The translations under genes were made by a program, and so were the position numbers. From contig JBGCFD010000160.1 in NCBI GenBank assembly GCA_045106765.1, forward strand, positions 1-64,000: 64,000 nt of DNA, written 5' to 3'. Below, in pieces: positions 51,933-60,669 of this stretch; position 1 is the stretch's first letter; each line of letters begins with the position of its first letter. The notes below the pieces were generated by a model that saw only the letters and a program-made list of their open reading frames with translations, was not told the DNA's origin and did no database searches. The DNA comes from CAJQQY01 sp045106765. GTDB lineage: Bacteria; Bacteroidota; Bacteroidia; Chitinophagales; Saprospiraceae.

Positions 51933-54122
51933 ATGGCATTTCCTCACTTTAGACAGCTTGACAGAATGGATTGCGGCCCAACTTGCCTTCGTATGATTGC
52001 AGAGTTTTATGGGAAATCCTATAGCTTGCAATACTTGCGGGAGCATTGTTATTTGGATCGAGAAGGAGTTTCTTTGGAAGGAATTTGTGAAGGTGCGGAA
52101 CACATTGGAATGAATAATTTCGCAGCGATGTTGCCTTTCCAATCTGATGATGGAGAAGGTGGCGGATTAGTCGATGCTCCACTTCCTGCGGTGGTTCATT
52201 GGAATCAAAATCACTTCGTTGTAGTTTATAAAATCAACAAAAAATATGTTTGGGTAGCAGACCCGGGGAAAGGAAAAATTAAATATAAAATTGCCGAATT
52301 TAAAAAACATTGGCTAGGCGGAAAAGATAATGGCATTGCATTACTGCTCGAACCAACTCCGGAATTTTATACCCAAGAAGGTGAAACGCTAAATCGTACC
52401 GGACTTACTTTTCTTTTCAAATATCTTCGACCATATCGAAAGTTAATCATCCAATTACTTTTTGGATTACTCTTCGGAAGTATGTTACAATTGATTTTTC
52501 CATTCTTAACTCAATCAATTGTCGATGTCGGAATTGAAAATCAAAATATCAGTTTTATCTACTTAATTTTAGGAGCTCAGCTGATGTTGTTCCTAAGTCA
52601 AGCGAGTGTTGGGATTATCCAAAATTGGATTTTATTGCACATCGGAACCAGAGTAAATATTGCCTTGCTTTCTGATTTTCTCTTTAAATTAATGCGCTTG
52701 CCTATCGCCTTTTTTGATACAAAAATGACAGGTGATTTATTGCAAAGAATTCAAGATCATAAGCGGATTGAATTGTTTATGACTGGGAGTACTTTGTCTG
52801 CGATTTTCTCATTTTTCAATCTAATTGTTTTTGGATTTATATTGTTATTTTATAATCGAACCATCTTCTTAATTTTCCTTGCAGGTAGTTTTTTATATAT
52901 TTTGTGGGTATTGATTTTTATGAAAAAAAGAAAGGAGGTCGATCATATGAAGTTTGAGGAACAAGCTGAGAATCAATCTAAAATAATAGAATTAATTCAA
53001 GGAATGCAAGAAATCAAATTGCAAAATAGCGAAAGAAAACGTCGTTGGGAATGGACCGAAATTCAAGCAAGACTTTTTAGAGCGAACATAAAGTCCTTGA
53101 CAATCACACAATATCAGGATACAGGAACTGGTGTAATCAATCAGTTAAAAGATATTTTTATTTCCTTCGTTGCAGCCAAAGCTGTGATTGATGGTAGCAT
53201 GACTTTGGGGATGATGTTGGCAGTTCAATATATTGTGGGACAATTAAATGCGCCGTTGATTCAGATGATTAACTTTATTAGAAGTAGTCAAGATGCCTCA
53301 TTGAGTTTGGAACGTTTAGGAGAGATTCATGGGAAAGAAGATGAGGAAAAAAATGCTGGAAATCAAATCGAAATACTTCCCGAAACATCCGATATCGTTT
53401 TTGAGAATATTAGTTTTCAATATAATAAATTGTCCGATCTAGTTTTACGAGACATCAATTTAACGATCCCAAAAGGTAAAGTTACAGCTATTGTAGGAAC
53501 GAGTGGGAGTGGGAAAACGACACTTGTAAAACTAATGTTAGGATTTTACGAAGCTACTCATGGGAACATCAGAGTTGGTGGTTTTCTATTAAAGAATTTT
53601 AGAAAAAAAATGTGGCGGCAAAAATGTGGTGCAGTCATGCAAGATGGCTATATTTTTTCTGATACCATAGCTAATAATATTGCAGAAAGTGAAGATGTAG
53701 TCAATAAGAATAAACTACTAAATGCGGTACAATTAGCTCATATTCAGGAGTTTATAGAAACGATGCCTTTGGGATATAACACTATGATTGGTTCTCGGGG
53801 TAACGGAATTTCTCAAGGTCAAAAGCAAAGATTATTGATTGCAAGAGCGGTTTATAAAAATCCAGAATACCTATTTTTTGATGAAGCAACCAATGCACTT
53901 GATACACAAAATGAAAGAATAATTACGGAAAATTTAGAACGATTTTTTGCAGGTCGAACGGTAGTCGTGGTGGCACATCGTTTAAGTACTGTTCGGAATG
54001 CTGACCAAATTGTAGTGCTTGAAAAAGGAAGAATTATCGAGCAAGGAACTCATAAAGATTTGATTGAGAAAAAAGGTTCGTATTTTAATTTAGTGAAAAA
54101 TCAGTTAGAGCTAGGAGGGTGA
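51933..54122 (+). CDS. C39-peptidase ABC exporter (bacteriocin-type)
   Basis: A 729-residue peptidase-containing ABC transporter that cuts a double-glycine leader from a peptide and exports it. Cys14 in MDCGPTCLR, His94 in NQNHFVVVY and Asp110 in VADPGKGKI form the C39 active site (about 5-140). A six-helix transmembrane domain spans about 160-445. The ATPase domain (about 485-729) has Walker A GTSGSGKTT, the signature ISQGQKQR (a Gln where the consensus is SGGQ) and Walker B YLFFDEATNALD. The HlyD-family partner is at 54309, separated by a palindrome. No precursor peptide was found nearby. Confidence 0.92.
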   Translation: MAFPHFRQLDRMDCGPTCLRMIAEFYGKSYSLQYLREHCYLDREGVSLEGICEGAEHIGMNNFAAMLPFQSDDGEGGGLVDAPLPAVVHWNQNHFVVVYKINKKYVWVADPGKGKIKYKIAEFKKHWLGGKDNGIALLLEPTPEFYTQEGETLNRTGLTFLFKYLRPYRKLIIQLLFGLLFGSMLQLIFPFLTQSIVDVGIENQNISFIYLILGAQLMLFLSQASVGIIQNWILLHIGTRVNIALLSDFLFKLMRLPIAFFDTKMTGDLLQRIQDHKRIELFMTGSTLSAIFSFFNLIVFGFILLFYNRTIFLIFLAGSFLYILWVLIFMKKRKEVDHMKFEEQAENQSKIIELIQGMQEIKLQNSERKRRWEWTEIQARLFRANIKSLTITQYQDTGTGVINQLKDIFISFVAAKAVIDGSMTLGMMLAVQYIVGQLNAPLIQMINFIRSSQDASLSLERLGEIHGKEDEEKNAGNQIEILPETSDIVFENISFQYNKLSDLVLRDINLTIPKGKVTAIVGTSGSGKTTLVKLMLGFYEATHGNIRVGGFLLKNFRKKMWRQKCGAVMQDGYIFSDTIANNIAESEDVVNKNKLLNAVQLAHIQEFIETMPLGYNTMIGSRGNGISQGQKQRLLIARAVYKNPEYLFFDEATNALDTQNERIITENLERFFAGRTVVVVAHRLSTVRNADQIVVLEKGRIIEQGTHKDLIEKKGSYFNLVKNQLELGG

Positions 54123-54135
54123 TTTTTTGTCACTA

Positions 54136-54240
54136 ACTTGGACTGACTATTATGACTTTTTATGACTCTCCCGTTTTAGTAAATATAGACAAATCAGCAT
54201 TTTGGGTGTGTCATAAAAAATCATAATAGTCAGTCCAAGT
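54136..54240. repeat. 105-bp palindrome between exporter and HlyD genes
   Basis: 54136-54166 and 54210-54240 are inverse repeats of 31 bases with one mismatch, starting ACTTGGACTGACTATTATGA. The 43-base centre is AT-rich and contains no gene. It is the strongest long inverted repeat in the window. It sits between the two genes of a probable operon, 13 bases after the ABC stop and 69 before the HlyD ATG. Confidence 0.85.
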
Positions 54241-54308
54241 CAATAGCAAAATCAATTTAGATTCACAAAAAAAAATCCAAATTATATTTAAAAAATCATA
54301 GTAAAAAA

Positions 54309-55622
54309 ATGCCAGAAGAAAATTTCATCACCGATCCATCGGACATTCAACTCACCGAGCAAGATCAAGTTCAGACCATTTTGGGAAAACCTCCTGGATG
54401 GATTTTGAGGTGGGGAATTTCATTTATTTTTATGACAGTATTGATGTTGATTTGGATGAGCTATTTAGTAAAGTTTCCAGATATAATTCCTGCTCGTGTA
54501 ATTTTGACTACTGAAATTCCTCCTGTTCACTTGTTTGTTCAAAGTAGTGGAAAAGTCGAAAATCTTCTAGTTGAAGACAAACAATCAATTGCTGAAAACG
54601 ATCTTTTAGCGATTATTCAAAATCCAGCCAATCATGATGATATTGTAATTTTAGAAAATTTCTTAAAAGACATTAAGAGCAAAAAAACAATTGATTTATC
54701 AACAGTTAATTATCCTGAAAATTTAGTTTTAGGAGAACTTCAATCCACTTATTCCAATTTTACCCAAAACTTAAATGATTTCAATTTTTTTGAAAATAAA
54801 AATCAATTAGCCAAAAAAATCAGCGCATTAAAATCTCAAATTAGATATTTAGGAAGAAAAAATGCTTCCCTAAAAAAGCAAGAAATTACTTTGGAAAGTA
54901 CCATTGATTTAGCCAAATCAAATCGGGATCGAATGCTGAAGTTATTGGATGAAAATGCAGTTAGTATAAAAGATGTAGAAGATGCAAAAACTGAAGTACT
55001 TCGAAATGAAAGAGAACTCGAAAGAATGCAAACCAGTTATTTAGATAATAAAATGACGGTCAAAAATTTAGAATTGACAATCATTAATCTAAGAGAAAAT
55101 AGAAGTGATGGCAAAAATGAAAAATCTATTTCCCTCAAAGAACAGATTGATATTTTGTTAAGTCAAATTAAAAATTGGAAACAAAAATATTTGGTTATTT
55201 CTCCAATGGATGGTCAAGTTTCTTTTCCAAAAATGCTGAATGAAAATCAATTTCTAAAAAATGGAGATGAAATAATGACCATCGTTCCGGAAGGTGGAAT
55301 TGGAGAGATGATTGGAAAAGCATTTTTACCCGCAGCAAATAATGGAAAAGTAGAAGAAGGTTTTGAAATCAATATTCGATTTGATGGTTACCCTTATCAA
55401 GAATTTGGTGTGATAAAAGCAAAGGTGAAAAGTAAATCAATTTTGCCTCAAGATGGAAATTATTTAGTGAAATTAGAGATGCCTGACAGTTTAATGACCA
55501 CCTATAAAAAATTAATTCCATTCCAACAAGAAATGACTGGAACCGGAAATATCATCACTAAGGATCGAAGAATATTAGAACGTATTTTTGATAGATTTTT
55601 AGATGTAACAAAGAATCGTTAA
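54309..55622 (+). CDS. HlyD-family membrane fusion protein
   Basis: A 437-residue periplasmic adaptor for type I export. One membrane helix lies near residues 30-52 (RWGISFIFMTVLMLIWMSYLV), a lipoyl-like hairpin begins about 70-105 (VHLFVQSSGKVENLLVEDKQSI), a long coiled-coil region spans about 110-300 (NQLAKKISALKSQIRY; LERMQTSYLDN), and a beta-barrel part near 315-420 (ISPMDGQVSFPKMLNENQFLKNGDEIM; EINIRFDGYPYQEFG). It follows the C39 ABC exporter and should connect it with a TolC-type channel. The short TolC-like gene at 40156 is too distant and too short to be the obvious partner. Confidence 0.9.
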   Translation: MPEENFITDPSDIQLTEQDQVQTILGKPPGWILRWGISFIFMTVLMLIWMSYLVKFPDIIPARVILTTEIPPVHLFVQSSGKVENLLVEDKQSIAENDLLAIIQNPANHDDIVILENFLKDIKSKKTIDLSTVNYPENLVLGELQSTYSNFTQNLNDFNFFENKNQLAKKISALKSQIRYLGRKNASLKKQEITLESTIDLAKSNRDRMLKLLDENAVSIKDVEDAKTEVLRNERELERMQTSYLDNKMTVKNLELTIINLRENRSDGKNEKSISLKEQIDILLSQIKNWKQKYLVISPMDGQVSFPKMLNENQFLKNGDEIMTIVPEGGIGEMIGKAFLPAANNGKVEEGFEINIRFDGYPYQEFGVIKAKVKSKSILPQDGNYLVKLEMPDSLMTTYKKLIPFQQEMTGTGNIITKDRRILERIFDRFLDVTKNR

Positions 55623-55688
55623 TCTCCCTTATTTTAAATTTATATTATGGGAAAAAGAAAATTATCATTCAAAATTAATTAAATCCAC

Positions 55689-55696
55689 TATATTTG
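55689..55696 (+). promoter_or_regulatory. pyrR -7 box
   Basis: TATATTTG matches TAnnTTTG and ends 8 bases before the pyrR ATG at 55705, leaving at most a very short leader. Confidence 0.65.
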
Positions 55697-55704
55697 CCGC
55701 CAAG

Positions 55705-56265
55705 ATGAAAAAAGGTAAAACTATATTAAAAGATAAGCGATTTGAGTTGACAATTGAGCGACTTTGTCATCAATTGATTGAAGCATATGATCGTTTTGAA
55801 AACACCTGTATCATCGGCGTTCAACCTCGTGGCGTTTTCCTTGCTGATCGAATTTATGATCGCTTGACTTCTATTCTTAAACTCAAAAATATCGAATACG
55901 GAAAATTAGATATTACTTTTTATCGAGACGATTTCCGAACACGTATCAAGCCACTTTCTGCTGACCCAATTGAAATGGACTTTTTAGTGGAAGATAAAAA
56001 AGTGATTTTAATTGATGATGTTTTGTATAGTGGACGAACAATTCAGGCTGCGATGACTGCCTTAAATCATTATGGAAGACCACAGCAAGTTGAGTTAGTA
56101 GCTCTAGTAGATCGAAGATTTAATCGGCACTTACCCATTCAATCTGATTATATTGGGGTGATTGTAGATGCTGTTGATGAAGCTTATGTGGAAGTGCAAT
56201 GGAAAGAAGAAACGGGTAATGATAAAATTATTTTGTACGCAAAAAAAGAAGATAAATATAAATAG
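55705..56265 (+). CDS. pyrR: PyrR-type phosphoribosyltransferase/pyrimidine regulator
   Basis: A 186-residue type I phosphoribosyltransferase. The PRPP loop VILIDDVLYSGRTIQAAM is near 94-111, and the domain pattern (IIGVQPRGVFLADRI near 36, KLDITFYRDDFRTR near 70, LVDRRFNRHLPIQSDYIG near 132) is that of PyrR, which acts as a uracil phosphoribosyltransferase and can regulate pyr genes. Its place directly before pyrB supports this. The leader between the -7 box and ATG is too short to hold an attenuator, so classical PyrR attenuation upstream of pyrR is unlikely here. Gap to pyrB: 53 bases. Confidence 0.9.
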   Translation: MKKGKTILKDKRFELTIERLCHQLIEAYDRFENTCIIGVQPRGVFLADRIYDRLTSILKLKNIEYGKLDITFYRDDFRTRIKPLSADPIEMDFLVEDKKVILIDDVLYSGRTIQAAMTALNHYGRPQQVELVALVDRRFNRHLPIQSDYIGVIVDAVDEAYVEVQWKEETGNDKIILYAKKEDKYK

Positions 56266-56318
56266 AATGGGTCGTTAACTCTGACAGCTGACAGCGCAGC
56301 GACTTAAAAAAAAGATTT

Positions 56319-57248
56319 ATGACTCAGAAGGAACTCAGTACCAAGCATGTTTTGGGAATTAAATATCTAACTCCTCAGGATATTCAATTGATTTTTGAAA
56401 CAGCTGAAAATTTTAAAGAAGTCATTAATCGACCCATCAAAAAAGTTCCATCTCTTCGGGATGTAACAGTTGCTAATTTATTTTTTGAGAATTCTACTCG
56501 AACTCGAATTTCATTTGAGTTGGCTGAAAAAAGACTCTCCGCTGATACGGTCAATTTTTCTGCATCATCTTCTTCTGTCAAAAAAGGAGAAACACTTCTA
56601 GATACAGTCAACAATATTCTATCGATGAAAGTGGACATGGTGGTCATGCGTCATCCAGCTCCAGGAGCGCCTGCCTTTTTAGCAAAACACATTGATGCCA
56701 ACATCATTAATGCTGGGGATGGAACTCATGAGCATCCAACACAAGCCTTACTTGATGCTTTTTCAATGAGAGAGAAATTAGGTGATTTGCGAGGCAAAAA
56801 AATTGTCATCGTTGGTGATATTTTACATTCAAGAGTTGCCTTGAGCAATATATTTTGTTTGCAAAAATTAGGAGCAAAAGTTAAAGTCTGCGGACCTCCA
56901 ACTCTAATACCGAAGTACATCAATGAGTTAAATGTAGGTGTTGAATATGACATTCGAAAAGCATTAGAATGGTGTGATGTCGCTAACATATTAAGAATCC
57001 AATTGGAGCGGCAAGACATAAAATATTTTCCATCTATTCGAGAATACACTCAATATTATGGAGTTAATAAAGAAATATTAGACAGCTTAAAAAGTGACGT
57101 AATCATCATGCATCCTGGGCCAATTAATCGAGGTGTCGAAATAACAAGTGATGTAGCCGACTCTGACCAATCTATCATTTTGCAACAAGTCGAAAATGGC
57201 GTGGCAATCAGAATGGCTGTACTTTACCTTTTAGCAGCTAAACGATAA
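56319..57248 (+). CDS. pyrB: Aspartate carbamoyltransferase catalytic subunit
   Basis: A 309-residue enzyme of de novo pyrimidine synthesis that joins carbamoyl phosphate and aspartate. The carbamoyl-phosphate motif FENSTRTRISFE is near residues 51-62, HPTQALLDAF is near 134, VGDILHSRVALSN near 161, and HPGPINRGVE near 262. The normal length without a fused regulatory part fits ATCase catalytic chains of Bacteroidota. No pyrI is adjacent. It is the second gene after pyrR; the spacer 56266-56318 contains the tandem CTGACAG CTGACAG and a short stem. Confidence 0.96.
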   Translation: MTQKELSTKHVLGIKYLTPQDIQLIFETAENFKEVINRPIKKVPSLRDVTVANLFFENSTRTRISFELAEKRLSADTVNFSASSSSVKKGETLLDTVNNILSMKVDMVVMRHPAPGAPAFLAKHIDANIINAGDGTHEHPTQALLDAFSMREKLGDLRGKKIVIVGDILHSRVALSNIFCLQKLGAKVKVCGPPTLIPKYINELNVGVEYDIRKALEWCDVANILRIQLERQDIKYFPSIREYTQYYGVNKEILDSLKSDVIIMHPGPINRGVEITSDVADSDQSIILQQVENGVAIRMAVLYLLAAKR

Positions 57249-57533
57249 ATAACTTTCATCAATCAAAGGCAACCTTCCTTTAATTATTTACATCTACTAA
57301 GTGATCAAAATTTTTAAAACTCATTAAAACCATAAAGTATTGACAATCAATAAATTACAATATTTTTTTTAGCTTCTTTTTGAAAAAAATGGATCTAATT
57401 TTTCTGTTTTTTTCTTAAAAATATTAATTACCCTATTCAAATCTCTAATCTAAATAAGCACTTTTTTATTTTAGGTATACCTTATAATTTTTTCGATGTA
57501 CTTATGTTATCTTGTGAAAAAAAATATCAACAT

Positions 57534-60500
57534 ATGAGCCTTTCCAAATTTTTTCTTTTAATTGTTTTTTCAATATTTTCTTTAGGATTTATGTCTGCTC
57601 AAGATTGTGGTAGTATGATTTCGGAGAATAAAAAAATTGGAGGAACGCATTTCTTAAAAACATCTGAACAAATTTTAGTAGTAAGAGGAACTTACTCTTA
57701 TAGCCTTGAATTGATCAATGATGAACAAGGAATTACAGCAAGATTTACGTCCAAAAATGGAGTTGATTTGAATGAAGGGGATGAAGTGATTTTTATGGAT
57801 AAAAACCAAAAAAGAAAGAGTTACCGATTTATTGAAACAGGAGAAATTACTAACAATCGAGGTGCACCTACTCAAACTAATCTTTTAGATTTGGATATTG
57901 CTGCTATCAATTGGTTTGCTACCACAACAATAAATACCATTTATATTAGAAATTATGTCAGTAGTCGAATGGTAAAATTTACAGTAAATTCCAACCGACA
58001 AAAAGAATTTAAAGCAATGTCGACTTGCTTTAATGTTACCGTAGATAAATCTCAAGTCAATGATACTGTTTTGGCTGGTAATGATTTTTCTCCTAATAGC
58101 GAAGGTACTGGGAAACCAAGTGGAAGTTCAACCGCTCCCGGAAGAGGAAAAGTACAAAGAATCACAGATCCTAGTTTGTTGAATGATGATGAAACGAAAG
58201 CATTGAGAAAGGAATTGACAGAAACGAAACAGAAATTGAGAGATGAAATTCAAGCAGAAAAAGATAAAGGGGAACGGATAAAATCTAAGTTGCAAGAAGA
58301 AGTAGCTGCAGCAAGAGAGCAAGCATCTCAAAAGAAAGCGGAATATGCTAATGAAGTACTAGAGGCAAGAAAAAATTCTCAACTTGAAATTGAAAAATCT
58401 CAACAAGAGGTTGCAGAATCGGTAGGAGATGCTAGAGATAAAGCTTCAGGAGAAATTGAAAAAATAAACTTAGACGTCGTTGAAGCAAAACAAAAAGCAG
58501 GAGAAGAAATTCAAAAAGCAAAAGTCAATAGTGCACAAGAAGTAGCTGATGCTCGAAAAAAATCTACGGAGGAAATTAAAGCAATTAAGGAAAAACTTGA
58601 TTTGGCAAAATTAGAATACGCAGATGAAGTTTCCGCAGCAAAAGAAAATGCACAAAATGAATTGACTAGTATTAGAGAAGAAACCAAAAAAGTTATTCTC
58701 GAAGCGAGAGAAAATGCTAAACAAGAAAAAAATAAAACAACTCAAGATGTTGTTGATACTAAAAAAACGGCTTCAGAACAAATTCTTCAAGTAAAAGAAG
58801 AGACTGCCGAAAAAGTAGCACAAGTTAGAGAGAATGGAGTTTTAGAAAAACAAAAAATTGCTTTCGAAATTGCAGAAGCTAGAAGAAAAGGAGAAGAAGA
58901 GAAAGCATTGATTTTGGAAAATAATGCTGCCGAAGTAGCTGAGATGAAGGAGAGTGTTGCCAAACAAAAAGAGGTTTCTGCAACGGAGGTCGCTGAAACA
59001 AAAAAGAATGCTTCAGAAGAAATTAGTAATACTAAAAAACAAGTAGCTGAAGAAAAAGCAAAAGCTAAGTCTGAGGTAGAAGATACTCAACAACAAAGTG
59101 CTGAAGAAATTGCGGCAGCAAAAGCAAAAGCAGCAGAAGAAAAAATGTCAACTGCTCAAGGAGTTATCGATGCCAAAACTAAGGCTGCTCAAACTATTCA
59201 AGAAATAAATAAGGAAGAGGCAGAAAAAATAAAAGTGGCACAAGTAAAAGCAGAAGAAGAGAAAAATAAGATCGCCACCGAAGTAGCAGTTGCTAGAGAA
59301 AAAGCTCAAGCTGAGATTACTAGGATTCAAGCAGAGGTGAAAAAACAAATTGAAGCTTCAAAAATTGCGGAAGCAAAAGTTCAAAAAGAAGCTGCTGAAG
59401 CAGTTGCTTTAGCAAAGAAAAGGGCAGAAGAAGAAATAGCAAAAGCTCAAAAAGAAGCTGCTACTAATGTTTCAACTGCTAGTCAAAAAGCAGAAGAAGC
59501 AAAGCAAACTTATGCTCAAGAGATAGCTGCTTCGCAAAAGGTTTCTCAAGATAAAATGAAAGAAATTCAAGAGGAAGTTGCTGCAAAGATTAAAGCTGCC
59601 AAAGAGAAAGAAAAGGAAACGAAAACAATGTCAGCTAGTGAAGTAGCCTCTGCCAAAGAGCGGGCTGCAAGTGAAGTAAGAAAAGCTCAAGAAACCGCTG
59701 CGAAGGAAGTTGCAAAAGCAAAAGAACGAGAAGCTTTGGCGCAACAAGAGTCTGCTAATAATGTAGCTGAATCAAAAAGAAATGCTGCTGAAGCTGTTGC
59801 TAAAATCAAACAGGATGAAGCAGAAGCAATTAAAGTTACTAAAGAAAATGCTGCTAGTGAAAAGCAAAAGGTAGCTAATCAAGTGGCAGAGGCAAAACAA
59901 CGAGCAGCCAAAGAATTAGCTTTGACCAAAGAACAATTAACAAATGAGGTGAAAGCAGCAAAAGAGAAAGCAGCAAAAGCAAAAGAGGAAGCTGCATTAG
60001 CTGTTTTGGAAGCGAGAAAAGAATCAGCTGCTAAAGTTTCTGCTACTCAAGAGGAATCAGCGAATGAAGTTGCTACAATAAAAATGCAAGCGGTCGAAGC
60101 TATTGCCAAATCTAAAAAAGAGACTGCTGTCAAATTGGAGGAAATGGCTGAACAAGTTGTTGAAGCCGAACAAAAAGCAAAAGAAGAAATGGCTGCTTTG
60201 AAAATTCAAATGGTGGAAGAAGAAGCTAAAATACGAAATGAAAGTAAAGCTAAAAAAGCACAATATATTAAAGATGCAGAGGCAGCTAGATTAAAATCAT
60301 TAGAAGAAATTGCTGCTTCACAAAAACAAAGTTCTGATGAAATCTACGAATCTAAGCAACAAGCAAAGCTCGAAATTTCTAAGGTCAAGGAGGATACAAA
60401 GATTCAAATAAATGAGCAAAAAGAATTGATCAAGGAGGAAGAAGCAAAATTGAAAATTTCTGAAGCTAAGTTGAAATCTGCGGAGGAAAAAAGAATTCAA

Positions 60501-60608
60501 GCAGAAAAAAATTTGATGAAATATGAAGATTTGAAATTGCAAATTAAAACTGCGGAAGAGAAATTAGAAAAAATAAAAAAGGATCTTCAAAAAGAAAAGG
60601 ATAATTAA
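57534..60608 (+). CDS. Long secreted coiled-coil protein with 11/7-residue super-repeats
   Basis: About 1,024 residues from the ATG at 57534, which gives a clean signal peptide (MSLSKFFLLIVFSIFSLGFMSAQ); an in-frame ATG at 57504 would add ten charged residues in front. A beta-rich domain (about 25-175) and a Ser/Gly/Pro linker precede a continuous helix-forming region of about 805 residues, rich in Ala, Glu, Lys. In bases 58626-59279 it consists of 40-residue units of three hendecads plus one heptad (11+11+11+7), used four times, with two 29-residue units (11+11+7) between the third and the fourth. Typical units start E(V/I)AEAR or DVVDTK and end EK plus five. No sorting tail is present. The function is unknown; the design is that of a long extracellular or periplasmic stalk. 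Confidence 0.82.
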   Translation: MSLSKFFLLIVFSIFSLGFMSAQDCGSMISENKKIGGTHFLKTSEQILVVRGTYSYSLELINDEQGITARFTSKNGVDLNEGDEVIFMDKNQKRKSYRFIETGEITNNRGAPTQTNLLDLDIAAINWFATTTINTIYIRNYVSSRMVKFTVNSNRQKEFKAMSTCFNVTVDKSQVNDTVLAGNDFSPNSEGTGKPSGSSTAPGRGKVQRITDPSLLNDDETKALRKELTETKQKLRDEIQAEKDKGERIKSKLQEEVAAAREQASQKKAEYANEVLEARKNSQLEIEKSQQEVAESVGDARDKASGEIEKINLDVVEAKQKAGEEIQKAKVNSAQEVADARKKSTEEIKAIKEKLDLAKLEYADEVSAAKENAQNELTSIREETKKVILEARENAKQEKNKTTQDVVDTKKTASEQILQVKEETAEKVAQVRENGVLEKQKIAFEIAEARRKGEEEKALILENNAAEVAEMKESVAKQKEVSATEVAETKKNASEEISNTKKQVAEEKAKAKSEVEDTQQQSAEEIAAAKAKAAEEKMSTAQGVIDAKTKAAQTIQEINKEEAEKIKVAQVKAEEEKNKIATEVAVAREKAQAEITRIQAEVKKQIEASKIAEAKVQKEAAEAVALAKKRAEEEIAKAQKEAATNVSTASQKAEEAKQTYAQEIAASQKVSQDKMKEIQEEVAAKIKAAKEKEKETKTMSASEVASAKERAASEVRKAQETAAKEVAKAKEREALAQQESANNVAESKRNAAEAVAKIKQDEAEAIKVTKENAASEKQKVANQVAEAKQRAAKELALTKEQLTNEVKAAKEKAAKAKEEAALAVLEARKESAAKVSATQEESANEVATIKMQAVEAIAKSKKETAVKLEEMAEQVVEAEQKAKEEMAALKIQMVEEEAKIRNESKAKKAQYIKDAEAARLKSLEEIAASQKQSSDEIYESKQQAKLEISKVKEDTKIQINEQKELIKEEEAKLKISEAKLKSAEEKRIQAEKNLMKYEDLKLQIKTAEEKLEKIKKDLQKEKDN

Positions 60609-60620
60609 AACAACTTCTTA

Positions 60621-60662
60621 AAAAAAAAGTCCCACTTGAATCTCAAGTGGGACTTCTTTTTT
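60621..60662. terminator. Bidirectional intrinsic terminator
   Basis: AAGTCCCACTTGA (60627-60639) and TCAAGTGGGACTT (60643-60655) form a 13-bp perfect stem over ATC, with A8 before and CTTTTTT after. It serves the convergent coiled-coil and esterase genes. Confidence 0.92.
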
Positions 60663-60669
60663 AACAACC

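Noticed and set aside
57504..57533. Start of the coiled-coil protein at 57504
   Set aside because: It would place ten charged residues in front of a perfect signal peptide that starts at 57534.
59148..60542. Phe/Leu-rich frames opposite the coiled-coil gene
   Set aside because: They are the reverse of Lys/Glu-rich codons and have no signal or family pattern.
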